DNA of 64,000 bases from Candidatus Hodarchaeota archaeon (GCA_029856365.1 JAHQWW010000009.1:1-64000); one strand, 5' to 3'. Shown: positions 9,758-20,390, counted from the first letter of the stretch. A program made the numbers and translations. The notes: a model not told the origin generated them from the sequence alone.

Positions 9758-10834
9758 TTGAAGAGAAATATGGCTTTCCTCGAAGTTGAAAACCTTTCAA
9801 AGAAATTTGAGGACATTATCGCTGTTGATTCAGTTAGTTTTTCAGTTGCAGAAGGGGAGATATTAGGAATTCTTGGGCCATCTGGTTGTGGTAAAACAAC
9901 TATTTTGAAAGCAATTCTGGGGTTGTTAACTCCAACAGACGGGGATATTCGTCTTGAGGGTGAATCTATTGTAAAAATTCCACCTGAATTGCGTAATTTC
10001 GGATATATTCCACAGAATTTAGCTTTATTTCCTCACTTAACTGTTTTTGAAAATATAGCTTTTGGATTAAGGGCAAAAAAGTGGAAAAAAAAGAAAATAG
10101 CTACAAAAACAAAATCCTTGTTGAAAATGTTAGAATTAGACAGTTTAGAATCAAAACTCCCCCATGAGATCAGTGGAGGACAACAACAAAGGGTGGCTCT
10201 TGCACGAGCTCTTGCTCCAGAACCTGCATTATTATTAATGGATGAACCTTTGACCTCATTAGACACCACATTATCCTTTTATCTTCGTTGGGAAGTGAGG
10301 AAAATTCTTAAGACAACCACAACAACAGCTATTTTTGTTACTCATAATCCTGAGGAAGCTATCTCTATTTGTGATCGTTTGGTCTTGATGGAGGCAGGAC
10401 GAACCATTCAAATTATATCCTCTAAAGATGTCTTTGATTCCCCTGCTTCTGTAAAAGTTATGCAAATTATGGGTAAATCCAACATTTTCCCAGTTATTAA
10501 TCATACGAAAGATCAGAATGGAAGAGATGTCTTTATGACATCACTAGGTTTACTTCCTCGTCCAAAGTTTACCCTAGAAAAACCGATTTTAGGATGCTGG
10601 ATTCCTGAGACAGATATTATGCTTCAAAATTTGAATGATAGCTGTAATGATCATCAACATATTATAGGAGAATTATTAGGTATTATTTGGGGTCGTACTA
10701 AACATCGACTCATTTTCCAATTGTCTGACAACAGTCAGATCGCAGTTCAAATACCCTCCAACTATAACTCCCTTCCAGCTATTGGAGAAACTCTTTCTCT
10801 GGTATTTCGCTTAAATAAAATCCGCTGGTTTTAA
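9758..10834 (+). CDS. thiQ: ABC transporter ATP-binding protein (ThiQ/PotA-like)
   Basis: Walker A GPSGCGKTT, signature SGGQQQRVALARAL, Walker B LLLMDEPLTSLD, C-terminal TOBE-like region. ATG at 9770 is an alternative start. Confidence 0.85.
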   Translation: MKRNMAFLEVENLSKKFEDIIAVDSVSFSVAEGEILGILGPSGCGKTTILKAILGLLTPTDGDIRLEGESIVKIPPELRNFGYIPQNLALFPHLTVFENIAFGLRAKKWKKKKIATKTKSLLKMLELDSLESKLPHEISGGQQQRVALARALAPEPALLLMDEPLTSLDTTLSFYLRWEVRKILKTTTTTAIFVTHNPEEAISICDRLVLMEAGRTIQIISSKDVFDSPASVKVMQIMGKSNIFPVINHTKDQNGRDVFMTSLGLLPRPKFTLEKPILGCWIPETDIMLQNLNDSCNDHQHIIGELLGIIWGRTKHRLIFQLSDNSQIAVQIPSNYNSLPAIGETLSLVFRLNKIRWF

Positions 10835-10899
10835 TTCACCATTATTTTTTGATTAGCTCGATTTGGTTGATTTTTTTCATGCTTATATATAATAATGGA

Positions 10900-11166
10900 C
10901 TAGAATTGATTGGAGTCGTTTTCAAGCGATTCACTAATGATGAGTGTTATTGATTTCGTTATTCCTTCAACAGAGCGAATTCTTTTTGTTATGAGAGTAC
11001 CTAATGACTTAACTTTGTCCGTTTGAACTTCGGCTACTAAATCATACTCACCAAATGTAATACGACATGACTTGACTTGGGTTATCTTACTTATTTCTTC
11101 TTTAACAGAATGTTCTTTGCCTGGATAAACACATAATAACACGACAGCGACAACCATGGATCTCAA
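10900..11166 (-). CDS. Stand-alone Lrp/AsnC ligand-binding (RAM) domain protein
   Basis: VLLCVYPGKEHSVKEEISKITQVKSCRITFGEYDLVAEVQTDKVKSLGTLITKRIRSVEGITKSITLI; no HTH. Confidence 0.8.
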   Translation of the reverse strand: MRSMVVAVVLLCVYPGKEHSVKEEISKITQVKSCRITFGEYDLVAEVQTDKVKSLGTLITKRIRSVEGITKSITLIISESLENDSNQF

Positions 11167-11450
11167 TCCTTTCTTATACCTTTTTTAACTCCAATAATGA
11201 GATTTCTTATTATTACATGGTGATTTTCTTATGATTAATAGAAAAATGCGAAGTATTAAATCTGTTTGTCCTTAATTTAGAGTAAAAAATGGAAAAACTT
11301 TTTAGTTTCTTGCTAAGTTATACTGTAGGAATCATAATTTCTATCGAACCGAAGTTTAAACGGAGACCATTTTCGAATAGTCATCAAGAGACCGACAATA
11401 ACAAACATTCATGCCATGAGTAAACAACAATCATAACGAATGGAATTATT

Positions 11451-12140
11451 ATGAAGACTATCCAAGAGCTTTATCATCTACAGAACAGTCTTTCGCAGAT
11501 TTTCGATAGAATTGGAATTACTCAGGAAATTCGGGAGGAACTTTCGCTAGACGAATTGTCACCCCACGAACAGGATCAATTAACTCTTCTGATTGAGAAA
11601 TTTGAATTTACTCTTGACGAAATCCTTCACAATCCCAACATCATAGAAGAAGTATTTGATCAACGTTTATTGATTCGTCTCGGTAACTATTGGTATTGCC
11701 AAGACGATTTCTCCCAAGCTTTAGAATACTATGATTTAAGCAATCTAGTCGAAGAAAATGAATGGGCATATTTCAATACTGCCAGAATTCTCCAGATTCA
11801 AGAAGAACTAGGCACTGCTTTTGAAAAATATGATCAGGCAATAAAACTCAAACCTGATTTTCCTCTGGCTCTCCGACATCAAGCAGAAATTCTAAATCGT
11901 CAGGGTGATTTTGAAGCAGCTTTGATGAAATTAAAAAAGAGCCAACAACTCAATCCAAATGATCCTGAAACGAATAAGCTTTTAGCAGACTATCATATCG
12001 AACATGGGGAAAAAGAAAAGGCGTTGGTTCATTTAAGGGCCATTCATCATCGAGACCCAGATGTAATGGAAAAAATAAAAGATTTAGAAGGGAAAGAATC
12101 CTTATTAAATCGTATTATTGGCCGATTTCGTAAAAAATAA
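11451..12140 (+). CDS. TPR-repeat protein
   Basis: Repeats such as AYFNTARILQIQEELGTAFEKYDQAIKLKPDFPLALRHQAEILNRQGDFEAALMKLKKSQQLNPNDPE. Confidence 0.8.
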   Translation: MKTIQELYHLQNSLSQIFDRIGITQEIREELSLDELSPHEQDQLTLLIEKFEFTLDEILHNPNIIEEVFDQRLLIRLGNYWYCQDDFSQALEYYDLSNLVEENEWAYFNTARILQIQEELGTAFEKYDQAIKLKPDFPLALRHQAEILNRQGDFEAALMKLKKSQQLNPNDPETNKLLADYHIEHGEKEKALVHLRAIHHRDPDVMEKIKDLEGKESLLNRIIGRFRKK

Positions 12141-12196
12141 GAGTAAAAGTTCAATTATGATTACATGAAACGAATGCAAGATGGGAAAATATACTT

Positions 12197-12391
12197 ATGT
12201 CTTCTAAGCAAAAAGACTTATTACGGTTAAAACGAAAACATCATCCCCGATTAAAACGCAAAAAACCTGAAACAAAGGGTAGTGGAGGCGTAAAAGGTGA
12301 CGGGGTGCTTTTCCCTTCAACCAGGGTTCCCAATGGCCTGAATAAAAAAACAGCAAAGAAGTTGAAAAAAGCTACACGTTACAAATATTAA
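12197..12391 (+). CDS. Small basic hypothetical protein (64 aa)
   Basis: ORF with strong Lys/Arg bias between two same-strand genes; family not recognised. Confidence 0.5.
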   Translation: MSSKQKDLLRLKRKHHPRLKRKKPETKGSGGVKGDGVLFPSTRVPNGLNKKTAKKLKKATRYKY

Positions 12392-12491
12392 GAAAAATCA
12401 TCTGAAAAATAATTTTCTACTTTCCCACTCTAAGTAATTCAGATTTCTGTCCACCGCTGAACTGATAATCTCTTTAATCAGAGGAAGCTTC

Positions 12492-14306
12492 GTGAACACC
12501 CATATTTCAAACTTAATAATCCATCCAACTGTCCGTCCTCAGCAACAGCGAACCTTTGATACGATTTTTCAAAAATGGTCTCAATATAACTCATTTTTTT
12601 GTTCACTTCCTACAGGATCCGGGAAGACCGATCTTGCTGCGTGTATTGTATCAGATTATCTTCATACAAACGTAACAGACAAGATAGATATTCTGGTTCC
12701 TTATCGGATGCATCAAGACTTTTGGTTCAGTATCTTACAAAAATATGCGAGAAAACATGACTTTTCTGTTGCTTTACTAAAGGGAAGATCAGCATATTAT
12801 TGTCCCATCATACGTGGGGGAGCAAATATCTCTCCTTGTGCCTTTGATCCTTACTATGCTCAGAACTGTCGTTCAAAACGTCAGTGCGCTTTATTAAAAG
12901 CTCGACAGCGAATTCGCAGAAGTCAAGTTCGAATACTAAACTGGTGGGTCTTTAAATACGTAGATTTGGGTGAAGATAAGGCAAAATTCCGAATATTTGA
13001 TGAAGCACATAATTTATTAAATCTAGAAAGCTTATTACGTGTCGAAATCAATAAGTCTTTTTTACACAACATTACCCAAGACCAAGAATTATTAACCAAG
13101 TTTGAAGAGTGGGAAAAAAACCAACTGAAGGAAAAAAAATGGATTGAAGTAAAGAAAGAAGAGGGATTGAATTTCATCAGAAATCTTCAAGTTGTCTTAA
13201 CAGAACGTGAAAGAAATATCGCAAAAAATCTGAACAATAGTTCCCAAAGTACTGTGAAGCTTGAAATGTTAAGAGAGCTTCAAAGGATTACGGAGATGGT
13301 TTCTGCTCTTTCTGACTTAATCATTGACCCAGTATCCTCAGATCTGACTTTTTTCTATCAACGTGAAAAGAAACAAGTTCAACTTATTGTCCAACCCTTT
13401 GAAATTGCTTATATTTTCTCCAAACTATTTAGTGGAAGTAAAAACTTATTTTTATCAGCGACAATTGGTGACGGAGAATATCTAGCTCAATTACTTGGAT
13501 TAAATCCTCAATATTGCTATTACGTACATGAAGACTCCTCATTTGAGAAAAGGAATCACCCCTTCATCTTATTGAAGGAAGCAGAGAAACTTTCGACCGC
13601 AACTAGGGAAAAAAAGGAAAAATCATTTAAATCCATTGAATACCAATCTTCAATATTTCTTGATTTATTAAAACAACATCACTTACGTGCTTTGATCTTA
13701 ACATCAAGTTTTGAATTGGCTAACTTAATGTATAAGCTCGCGAGTTCCAAACAGCTTATGGTTATTACACATTCAGCTGGAAAATCAGATAAAGCTATTA
13801 AAACCTTCATTTCAAAGCGTCAGGGAGATGTCCTGATTACTCCTTCAGCCTGGGAAGGGATTTCTTTAGATGATGACTTAGCACGATTATGTTTAATTCC
13901 AAAATTACCATTTCCAATGTTGAAAGATCCAATTATCCAGAAAAAAACTAAGAAATATCCTCAATTTCTTGAGAATGACGTTTTAATATCAATACAACAA
14001 GCTCACGGTAGGATCCAGAGAAATAGTACAGATTGGGGAATATCAATCTGTTTAGACGGCAATTTTCGATGGCTTAAAAATAAACGATCAAAGAGTATAG
14101 AACCATGGTTTTCAAACAGAATTTATGAAATATCAAGATTGGAAGCGGAAAAGTTGATAGATCAATTGATTTCAACACAAAAATCACAAGAAGCATCTAA
14201 ATCATTGATAAAAACAGATACCCCCGCTTTTTCACGAATGAAGAGAAGTGACAGGGAATGGTTAGAATCAAGTGGTTTGGGAGACTTATTGAAGAAACAA
14301 TCTTAA
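12492..14306 (+). CDS. XPD/DinG-like superfamily 2 helicase, probable Fe-S type
   Basis: LPTGSGKTD (motif I), FDEAHN (DEAH), CX11CX9CX5C cysteine set (CPIIRGGANISPCAFDPYYAQNCRSKRQC), SATI, QAHGRIQR (motif VI). Confidence 0.85.
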   Translation: MNTHISNLIIHPTVRPQQQRTFDTIFQKWSQYNSFFCSLPTGSGKTDLAACIVSDYLHTNVTDKIDILVPYRMHQDFWFSILQKYARKHDFSVALLKGRSAYYCPIIRGGANISPCAFDPYYAQNCRSKRQCALLKARQRIRRSQVRILNWWVFKYVDLGEDKAKFRIFDEAHNLLNLESLLRVEINKSFLHNITQDQELLTKFEEWEKNQLKEKKWIEVKKEEGLNFIRNLQVVLTERERNIAKNLNNSSQSTVKLEMLRELQRITEMVSALSDLIIDPVSSDLTFFYQREKKQVQLIVQPFEIAYIFSKLFSGSKNLFLSATIGDGEYLAQLLGLNPQYCYYVHEDSSFEKRNHPFILLKEAEKLSTATREKKEKSFKSIEYQSSIFLDLLKQHHLRALILTSSFELANLMYKLASSKQLMVITHSAGKSDKAIKTFISKRQGDVLITPSAWEGISLDDDLARLCLIPKLPFPMLKDPIIQKKTKKYPQFLENDVLISIQQAHGRIQRNSTDWGISICLDGNFRWLKNKRSKSIEPWFSNRIYEISRLEAEKLIDQLISTQKSQEASKSLIKTDTPAFSRMKRSDREWLESSGLGDLLKKQS

Positions 14307-14420
14307 TTATGTTAAAAGCTAATTATAGACCTTTTACAAAACAAGTCTTATATGTGCATATATATCATTATAAGCTAAAAAAGATTCTTTAATAGAAAAC
14401 GCTAAAGTGGTGAAAGCTAA

Positions 14421-15272
14421 TTGTACTTTACCTTATTCCCTCCAATCTCGATTGAGGGGACAGCAACGGAAAGAACCTTGGATATTGCTGGATTAGAAGC
14501 ATTAAAATCTATTCGAGTCTCAACAGAAAAGGTTAGTTGTGTCCTTGATATTGATGGTAATACCCGAACAATCGAAGTGATTAATTTTAACAATCCTAGT
14601 CCAGATGTGAATTTCCGTATTGACCCCGACGATAGATTTCCTTTAGAGCTCATGCCACTTGTAACAATAGAATTATTCGAAGAAATAGCCTCGAAGATTG
14701 GAGGATACACCCTAATTTTTACTAAACCGCCAAAAGCTGGATATTTCGATTTCTATCGTGGAGATCTTTATCCCATTTCCATTCGTGGAGCTGAAAAACA
14801 GCTTTATGCTTTGACTGCTGAACTTCGGCCTTTGAGAAATGATTATTTCGTTGCATTGAACAGTTTGCTTGAAATTGATTTCGAATCGCAGCTCGAAACC
14901 TCTCTCGCAACCTTTTCTGAAAATGTACTAAAACCAATATCAGCCAATACGGATGAAGTATTCTCTTTAGATACAGATTTAGATTCTGACGATTCGATTG
15001 TCAATATCATTGGAAGTGATTTTAAGCGCCTTATTTCTCGAACAAATGAGCTTATCACCATTGTTAGCTACCATATGGATCAAACAGCAGAACGAAATAA
15101 AGCCTTCCTCCGTTTGACCTTGCCTCTTATGTTAAAACAAGCCCTTCTCGAGAATTTCAAAGAATATCTCCAATTTGAAACTGGAAATTATGAGCTTAGA
15201 CTAAAAATCATCAAACGAAAGAGCTTATCCGTAGAAGACCTTTTAAATCTAATTTTGGAATCCTTTCAATAA
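14421..15272 (+). CDS. Conserved-looking hypothetical protein
   Basis: 283-aa ORF starting at TTG, in a same-strand gene run. Confidence 0.6.
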   Translation: MYFTLFPPISIEGTATERTLDIAGLEALKSIRVSTEKVSCVLDIDGNTRTIEVINFNNPSPDVNFRIDPDDRFPLELMPLVTIELFEEIASKIGGYTLIFTKPPKAGYFDFYRGDLYPISIRGAEKQLYALTAELRPLRNDYFVALNSLLEIDFESQLETSLATFSENVLKPISANTDEVFSLDTDLDSDDSIVNIIGSDFKRLISRTNELITIVSYHMDQTAERNKAFLRLTLPLMLKQALLENFKEYLQFETGNYELRLKIIKRKSLSVEDLLNLILESFQ

Positions 15273-15311
15273 TTTAGAGTTAATTTTTAATTTTTTGGAG
15301 TTCAGGATAAA

Positions 15312-17084
15312 TTGAACATTTCATTCCTTAAAGAATTAATTTCTTGTGCGCGTGGGGAGATACCTTCTGATTTGTTAATTCAAAGTGGAACACTTGCAAA
15401 TGTGATTACTCGAGAATTATACAAAGCAGATATAACGATTTATGGTAATCGTATAGCGAATGTTGCAGAACCAGACTCATTAGATCCGGAAAATTGTCAC
15501 CAAGTAATTGATATTAAAGGTAAATACATTTCTCCTGGTCTTATTGAATCTCATCTTCACATTGAAAGCACAATGTTACCGCCAACTGAATTTGCCAAGG
15601 TTGTAGTTCCCCGAGGAACAACTACAGTACTCTTGGATCCACATGAAATCGGTAACGCTTTAGGGGTAAGAGGACTTCAACTTCTTCTCACCCAATCTGA
15701 AAATCTTCCCTTACGATTTTTAATCGAAATTCCATCGTGTGTGCCTGCAGCACCAGGTTTGGAAACATCAGCACATACTATTGACTCAAAAATAATAAAA
15801 GATCTTATTGAGAAGGAACCGCGTTTTTTTGGCCTTGGAGAAGTAATGAATTATCCAGGAGTGCTTTTCAAAGACGATGAAGTCTTAACCAAAATTAAAT
15901 TGGGTTCTAAACTTAATATTGTTGATGGTCATAGTCCAGGAGTCTCTGGTAGAGATTTAGATGCCTATATAGCAGCTGGTATTGAGTCAGACCACGAAAG
16001 TACCACAGCAAAGGAATTCTTGGAAAAATTACGAAAAGGAATGAAGGTCATGGCGAGAGAGGGATCTTTAACCAAAGATCTGCGAAATTTGTTAAAAGCA
16101 GTAAAAGGAACAAACTTAGATCTTAGAAATTGTCTCATTGCATCAGACGATCGTAATGTTATTGATCTCTTAGAAAATGGACATTTAGATACTCAACTAA
16201 GGATCGCTGTTGAAGAAGAAATCCCCCCATTGTCAGCATTACAAATGGCTACTATCAATCCAGCAACATATTTTGGGCTAGGACATAAACTTGGCAGTGT
16301 TGCTCCTGGAAAAATTGCAGATATAGTTATTTTTGAAGATCTGCAAAAATTTCAAATAAATTCGGTAATTTTTAGCGGAAAAATCGTTTTTAAAGACAAA
16401 AAACTAAATTGGCATTTTCCTGAACCTAAGTTTCCACTATGGGCAATTGATACGGTAAAATTAATACAGCCAATTAACCCAGAATCTTTTCATGCAACTG
16501 TTTCTCTTTCAGATGGAACTTATCAAACTCGTGTCATCGGTGTTCTTCCACATTCAGTCATTACGGAAGCGTTAGTAGAGAATCTCAGAGTGGAAAATGG
16601 TTATATACACCCTGCACCTGAAGAAGACATCCTATCACTGTCCGTGATTGAACGTTATGGGATTAATGGTAATATTGCAAATGCTTTTGTCAAAGGATTT
16701 AATATTACATCTAAAGATTTTGCAATGGCAACAACAGTAGCCCATGATTGCCACAACCTCATCGTAACGGGAACTGATCACAATATAATGACCAAGGCAG
16801 TCAAGGTATTACATCAAATGAAGGGAGGATACGTTGTTATCAGGGGAGATAAAATGCAAAAACTCCCCCTTCCTTATGGGGGATTAATGAGCATAGACCC
16901 ATATAAAATTCTTTATAATCAATTAACCGAGTTGAATAATGCTTTCTCTGACATTACTGAATTTAATGAGCCCTTAATGGCTTTATCATTTATGGCTCTC
17001 TCTGTTATACCTCATCTAAAGCTTACAGACAAAGGACTTGTGGATGTTGATAGTTTCACCTTCACAAAGCTTATTATCCAATAA
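15312..17084 (+). CDS. ade: Adenine deaminase
   Basis: GKYISPGLIESHLHIESTMLPPTEFAKVVVPRGTTTVLLDPHEIGN, DGHSPGVSG, HDCHNLIVTGTD, PYGGLMS motifs. Confidence 0.95.
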   Translation: MNISFLKELISCARGEIPSDLLIQSGTLANVITRELYKADITIYGNRIANVAEPDSLDPENCHQVIDIKGKYISPGLIESHLHIESTMLPPTEFAKVVVPRGTTTVLLDPHEIGNALGVRGLQLLLTQSENLPLRFLIEIPSCVPAAPGLETSAHTIDSKIIKDLIEKEPRFFGLGEVMNYPGVLFKDDEVLTKIKLGSKLNIVDGHSPGVSGRDLDAYIAAGIESDHESTTAKEFLEKLRKGMKVMAREGSLTKDLRNLLKAVKGTNLDLRNCLIASDDRNVIDLLENGHLDTQLRIAVEEEIPPLSALQMATINPATYFGLGHKLGSVAPGKIADIVIFEDLQKFQINSVIFSGKIVFKDKKLNWHFPEPKFPLWAIDTVKLIQPINPESFHATVSLSDGTYQTRVIGVLPHSVITEALVENLRVENGYIHPAPEEDILSLSVIERYGINGNIANAFVKGFNITSKDFAMATTVAHDCHNLIVTGTDHNIMTKAVKVLHQMKGGYVVIRGDKMQKLPLPYGGLMSIDPYKILYNQLTELNNAFSDITEFNEPLMALSFMALSVIPHLKLTDKGLVDVDSFTFTKLIIQ

Positions 17085-17153
17085 TTATAAATAACGGTTT
17101 CCTTCCTCGTTTGGTAAAACCTCATATAGGAAATACTAGGAGGAGATGACTAA

Positions 17154-17528
17154 ATGAAAGTCCAAAAGCATTGTATCTATAATCTAGATTTTTCCTATAC
17201 GCGAATAACGACAAATCAAAACGAAATTGATTTTCGAGGTGTCCTTAGTTACCACGTCAAAGATCTAGACCTGATTAAAGAGACCACAAGAGGACTTATA
17301 GAACTGGATACTGTCAACATTTTCTTATTTTTTCAAGTTCAGCGTCATGTTGATCTTGTGCTTAATGATATAGATGAAAATGATGTTGTAAACCAGCGTC
17401 CTATAATTATTAATAGGCTGAAAATGATTCTTCGACGAGAATTAATTGACATCGGTCTTGAACTAGTGGATTTCAAGCGAATATCACTTTGGTGTTATGG
17501 GGCAGCGGATCGTGGAGTGCAATTTTAA
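17154..17528 (+). CDS. Hypothetical protein
   Basis: 124-aa ORF with a strong upstream SD-like AGGAGGAGATGA. Confidence 0.6.
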   Translation: MKVQKHCIYNLDFSYTRITTNQNEIDFRGVLSYHVKDLDLIKETTRGLIELDTVNIFLFFQVQRHVDLVLNDIDENDVVNQRPIIINRLKMILRRELIDIGLELVDFKRISLWCYGAADRGVQF

Positions 17529-17853
17529 CGTTTTAAGAATCATATTAATTCTAAGGGGAGGAACAATACTCCTCCAAGTATCAATAGACTTCTACTGGAA
17601 AAAATTTTAGTGAAGCTGATTAGAGTAAGAGTTGCAAATTCTTTTAACCACTAGAAGAGCGTTAGGGGTTAATTGAATGATTTTTCATTGAATGATTTTT
17701 ATATACTTTATACAATGATATATAAAGTCGTTTTAAAGATGTTTTCCTCCCACACAAAAAATAATTATAAAATCTTTAAGACTCTTAAGCTTTAAGATCA
17801 CCTTTCAAGAAACTATTCGTAATTAAATCATTAAAATGAGAGAAATGGTTTAA

Positions 17854-18402
17854 ATGACCTTGGTTATGATGACAGGATTACCAGGTACGGGCAAAACTTA
17901 TTTAGCGTGGAAGTTAATCAAGCATCTATTACATCAATATGTCTATTTAAGTACTGATATAGTTCGAAGGAACCTTTTTAATTTTTCTCATCATCATTAT
18001 TTACCCTTTGGAGACAAATTATACACCCAAGAAAAACGTGATCTTGTTTATAATGCAGTATATCTAATCACTGACATTTTACTCACTCATCAACTCTCCG
18101 TCATAGTAGACGGTACATTTTATTCCCAATCAAAAAGACAACCACTTTTCCAAATTTGCCAGAGATTAGATCAAAAGTTGATCATCATCAAAACAGTGTG
18201 TTCTGAGGAAATAATCAAACAACGAATCCAAGGACGAAAAAAGCAGGTAGAAAATGCTAGTGATGCTGATTTTAATATTTATTTGGAAATCAAAGAAAGA
18301 TTTGAACCAATAATTCCGCCTCATATAGAAATAAATACAGAAAAGGATCTATCAATTATTCTCCAGGAAGTGAAGATTTACATTGACAACTTTCAATCCT
18401 AG
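17854..18402 (+). CDS. P-loop kinase / AAA ATP-binding protein (COG0645-like)
   Basis: Walker A MMTGLPGTGKTYLAWKL; DGTFYSQSKRQPLF; overlaps the start of the next gene. Confidence 0.75.
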   Translation: MTLVMMTGLPGTGKTYLAWKLIKHLLHQYVYLSTDIVRRNLFNFSHHHYLPFGDKLYTQEKRDLVYNAVYLITDILLTHQLSVIVDGTFYSQSKRQPLFQICQRLDQKLIIIKTVCSEEIIKQRIQGRKKQVENASDADFNIYLEIKERFEPIIPPHIEINTEKDLSIILQEVKIYIDNFQS

Positions 18403-19363
18403 CATGCTAAAGACAACTTCAGCGTATGAACATCCCATTGAATCAATAGAGATACGAGAAACTCATATTTCATGGGTGTTTTTAACAGGGCCTTTTGCTT
18501 ACAAAGTAAAAAAGCCTGTAAAATTCGGAGATATTCTCGATTTCTCTACCCTAGATCTGCGAAAGAAATTCTGTCACAAAGAAATTGAATTAAACAGACG
18601 CTTTTCTCCAGAAATCTATATTGATGTTTTTTCAATTAATTCGGAGGGTAAAATCAATGGACCAGGAAAAGTTGTTGAATATGGGGTAAGAATGAAACAA
18701 CTTCCAGAAGAACGCTTAATGCGAAATATTTTAATGAAAAAAGGAGTGACAACCTCTGCTATCGAAAAAATTGCGAAAGTACTGGCGGATTTCCATATAA
18801 ACACCAAAAAAGTACCTGAATGGGGGAAATTAAAGTACATTTGGGAAAAATGGGATGAAAACTTTCGTACTACTGCTCAATTTCGTACTGAAAGTAAAGA
18901 ATTTCAAGATCAGATCTTTGGTTTCATGTTGGGAAATAAAGGGTTATTTCAAGAACGTATATATGATGATCGTATAACAGATAACCATGGGGATCTTTGT
19001 AGCAATAATATTTTCATTCTACATGAAGATGAGATCAAAATTTTTGATTGTATTGAGTTTAATCCTCTATTACGATATGGAGATCTTTGTGAGGATGTGG
19101 GTTTTCTGGCAATGGATCTCGATTATTGGGGAGAATCTAAATTATCAAAACTCTTTATAGACAAGTATGTGGAATATAGTGGAGATGAATTATTGAAAGA
19201 GATTATTGATTTCTTTAAATGCTACCGAGCATATGTTAGGGGAAAAGTTTACGGATTTCAGGCCGTGAATGAGTCTAATGTGCAAAAAAAGGAAGAACAA
19301 ACAGATATTTCAAACCAGTACTATGATTTAGCTAAAACATATGTTCCTAATTTCTCTATGTAG
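18383..19363 (+). CDS. Aminoglycoside phosphotransferase-family enzyme (COG2187-like)
   Basis: ETHISWVFLTGPFAYKVKKPVKFGDILDFSTLDLRKKFCHKEIELNRRFSPEIYIDV; DNHGDLCSNNIFI; IFDCIEFNPLLRYGDLCEDVGFLAMDL. Confidence 0.85.
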   Translation: MTTFNPSMLKTTSAYEHPIESIEIRETHISWVFLTGPFAYKVKKPVKFGDILDFSTLDLRKKFCHKEIELNRRFSPEIYIDVFSINSEGKINGPGKVVEYGVRMKQLPEERLMRNILMKKGVTTSAIEKIAKVLADFHINTKKVPEWGKLKYIWEKWDENFRTTAQFRTESKEFQDQIFGFMLGNKGLFQERIYDDRITDNHGDLCSNNIFILHEDEIKIFDCIEFNPLLRYGDLCEDVGFLAMDLDYWGESKLSKLFIDKYVEYSGDELLKEIIDFFKCYRAYVRGKVYGFQAVNESNVQKKEEQTDISNQYYDLAKTYVPNFSM

Positions 19364-19378
19364 ACATTAAATACGAAA

Positions 19379-20344
19379 TCACTCGGATTTACGCGTTGTT
19401 TTAACTTCAAAAGCGCGTAGTGTCACCTGTTCCAGACTAGGTGAGTACCTTTGATTCTCCTGGATTTCAACTGCATATGAAGCCAAAGCGGAGCCAATTT
19501 TAGCAGCTTCATCAATTGGTTTCTTCAAAGATATGCCGTAGAGAAGTCCAGCTCGGAATGCATCTTGCCAAACATCCTCTGAAAGGACTTCTTCTGCTGG
19601 TCCTTCCGACACCTTCATCTTGAATTCCTTAGAATGAATGACAATCTTTGATCTTAACATCATAGAAACAATATATTTTAACCGTTTTGAATTTACTAAT
19701 ATCTCATTACATGTTTGCTTCATCCGTTCTTTGATCATCCTCAGTTCTTCTTCTGTACAAACCAGTAGTGTGATTTTGTCAAGAATTTGGGATAATCTCC
19801 ACTTTGTCAATTCATTCATATTTGAATCTGGAGAGAAGATCACAGGAACTCTATTACCCTGTTCTTGTACCTTTGAGATAAATTTGGTATCAGCCTCTAC
19901 CTTTCCTGTTCCAATGAATGTGGCATCAAGAACTTGAAACTCACTCGATTTAATCTGTTCCTCTAAATTTCTTTCAGCAAAGAAACGATAAGAATTTTCT
20001 TGATCAATAATAAAAGTCCTATTCTGTTCATCTTTTATTTTGTACAAGCACGCAGTTTCTTTTTCTGGATCAATAAAAGCTCTCACATCACTTCCTGCGT
20101 TTTCCAGATGAGGACGATAGACCCAATCAAAATCATACCCTCCCTGTGATACAATGATCGGATGTGACCCTAGAATTGCTAAACCATAAGCTACATTTGC
20201 TCCCATTCCATTAAAGGAACGTTTAACATCAGTACTAATGGTAGTAGGATTCTTATTATCTCTATTACATATAATGGAGAATTCATCTGAAATTGAGAAA
20301 TCAAATTGATAAGCAACTTTTCCTATAACCAGAATCTTTACCAA
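19379..20344 (-). CDS. PfkB-family carbohydrate/nucleoside kinase
   Basis: FNGMGANVAYGLAILG; DWVYRPHLENAGSDVRAF; C-terminal DVWQDAFRAGLLYGI (degenerate relative to DTGAGDAF) ..IGSALASYAVE. Confidence 0.75.
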   Translation of the reverse strand: MVKILVIGKVAYQFDFSISDEFSIICNRDNKNPTTISTDVKRSFNGMGANVAYGLAILGSHPIIVSQGGYDFDWVYRPHLENAGSDVRAFIDPEKETACLYKIKDEQNRTFIIDQENSYRFFAERNLEEQIKSSEFQVLDATFIGTGKVEADTKFISKVQEQGNRVPVIFSPDSNMNELTKWRLSQILDKITLLVCTEEELRMIKERMKQTCNEILVNSKRLKYIVSMMLRSKIVIHSKEFKMKVSEGPAEEVLSEDVWQDAFRAGLLYGISLKKPIDEAAKIGSALASYAVEIQENQRYSPSLEQVTLRAFEVKTTRKSE

Positions 20345-20390
20345 AAAACCACTTCCTACAATTGCAGTAGTAATGACTATCTAGATTTCA

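Noticed and set aside
14722-15061. Antisense ORFs within the 14421 gene
   Set aside because: Shadow ORFs without homology signals.
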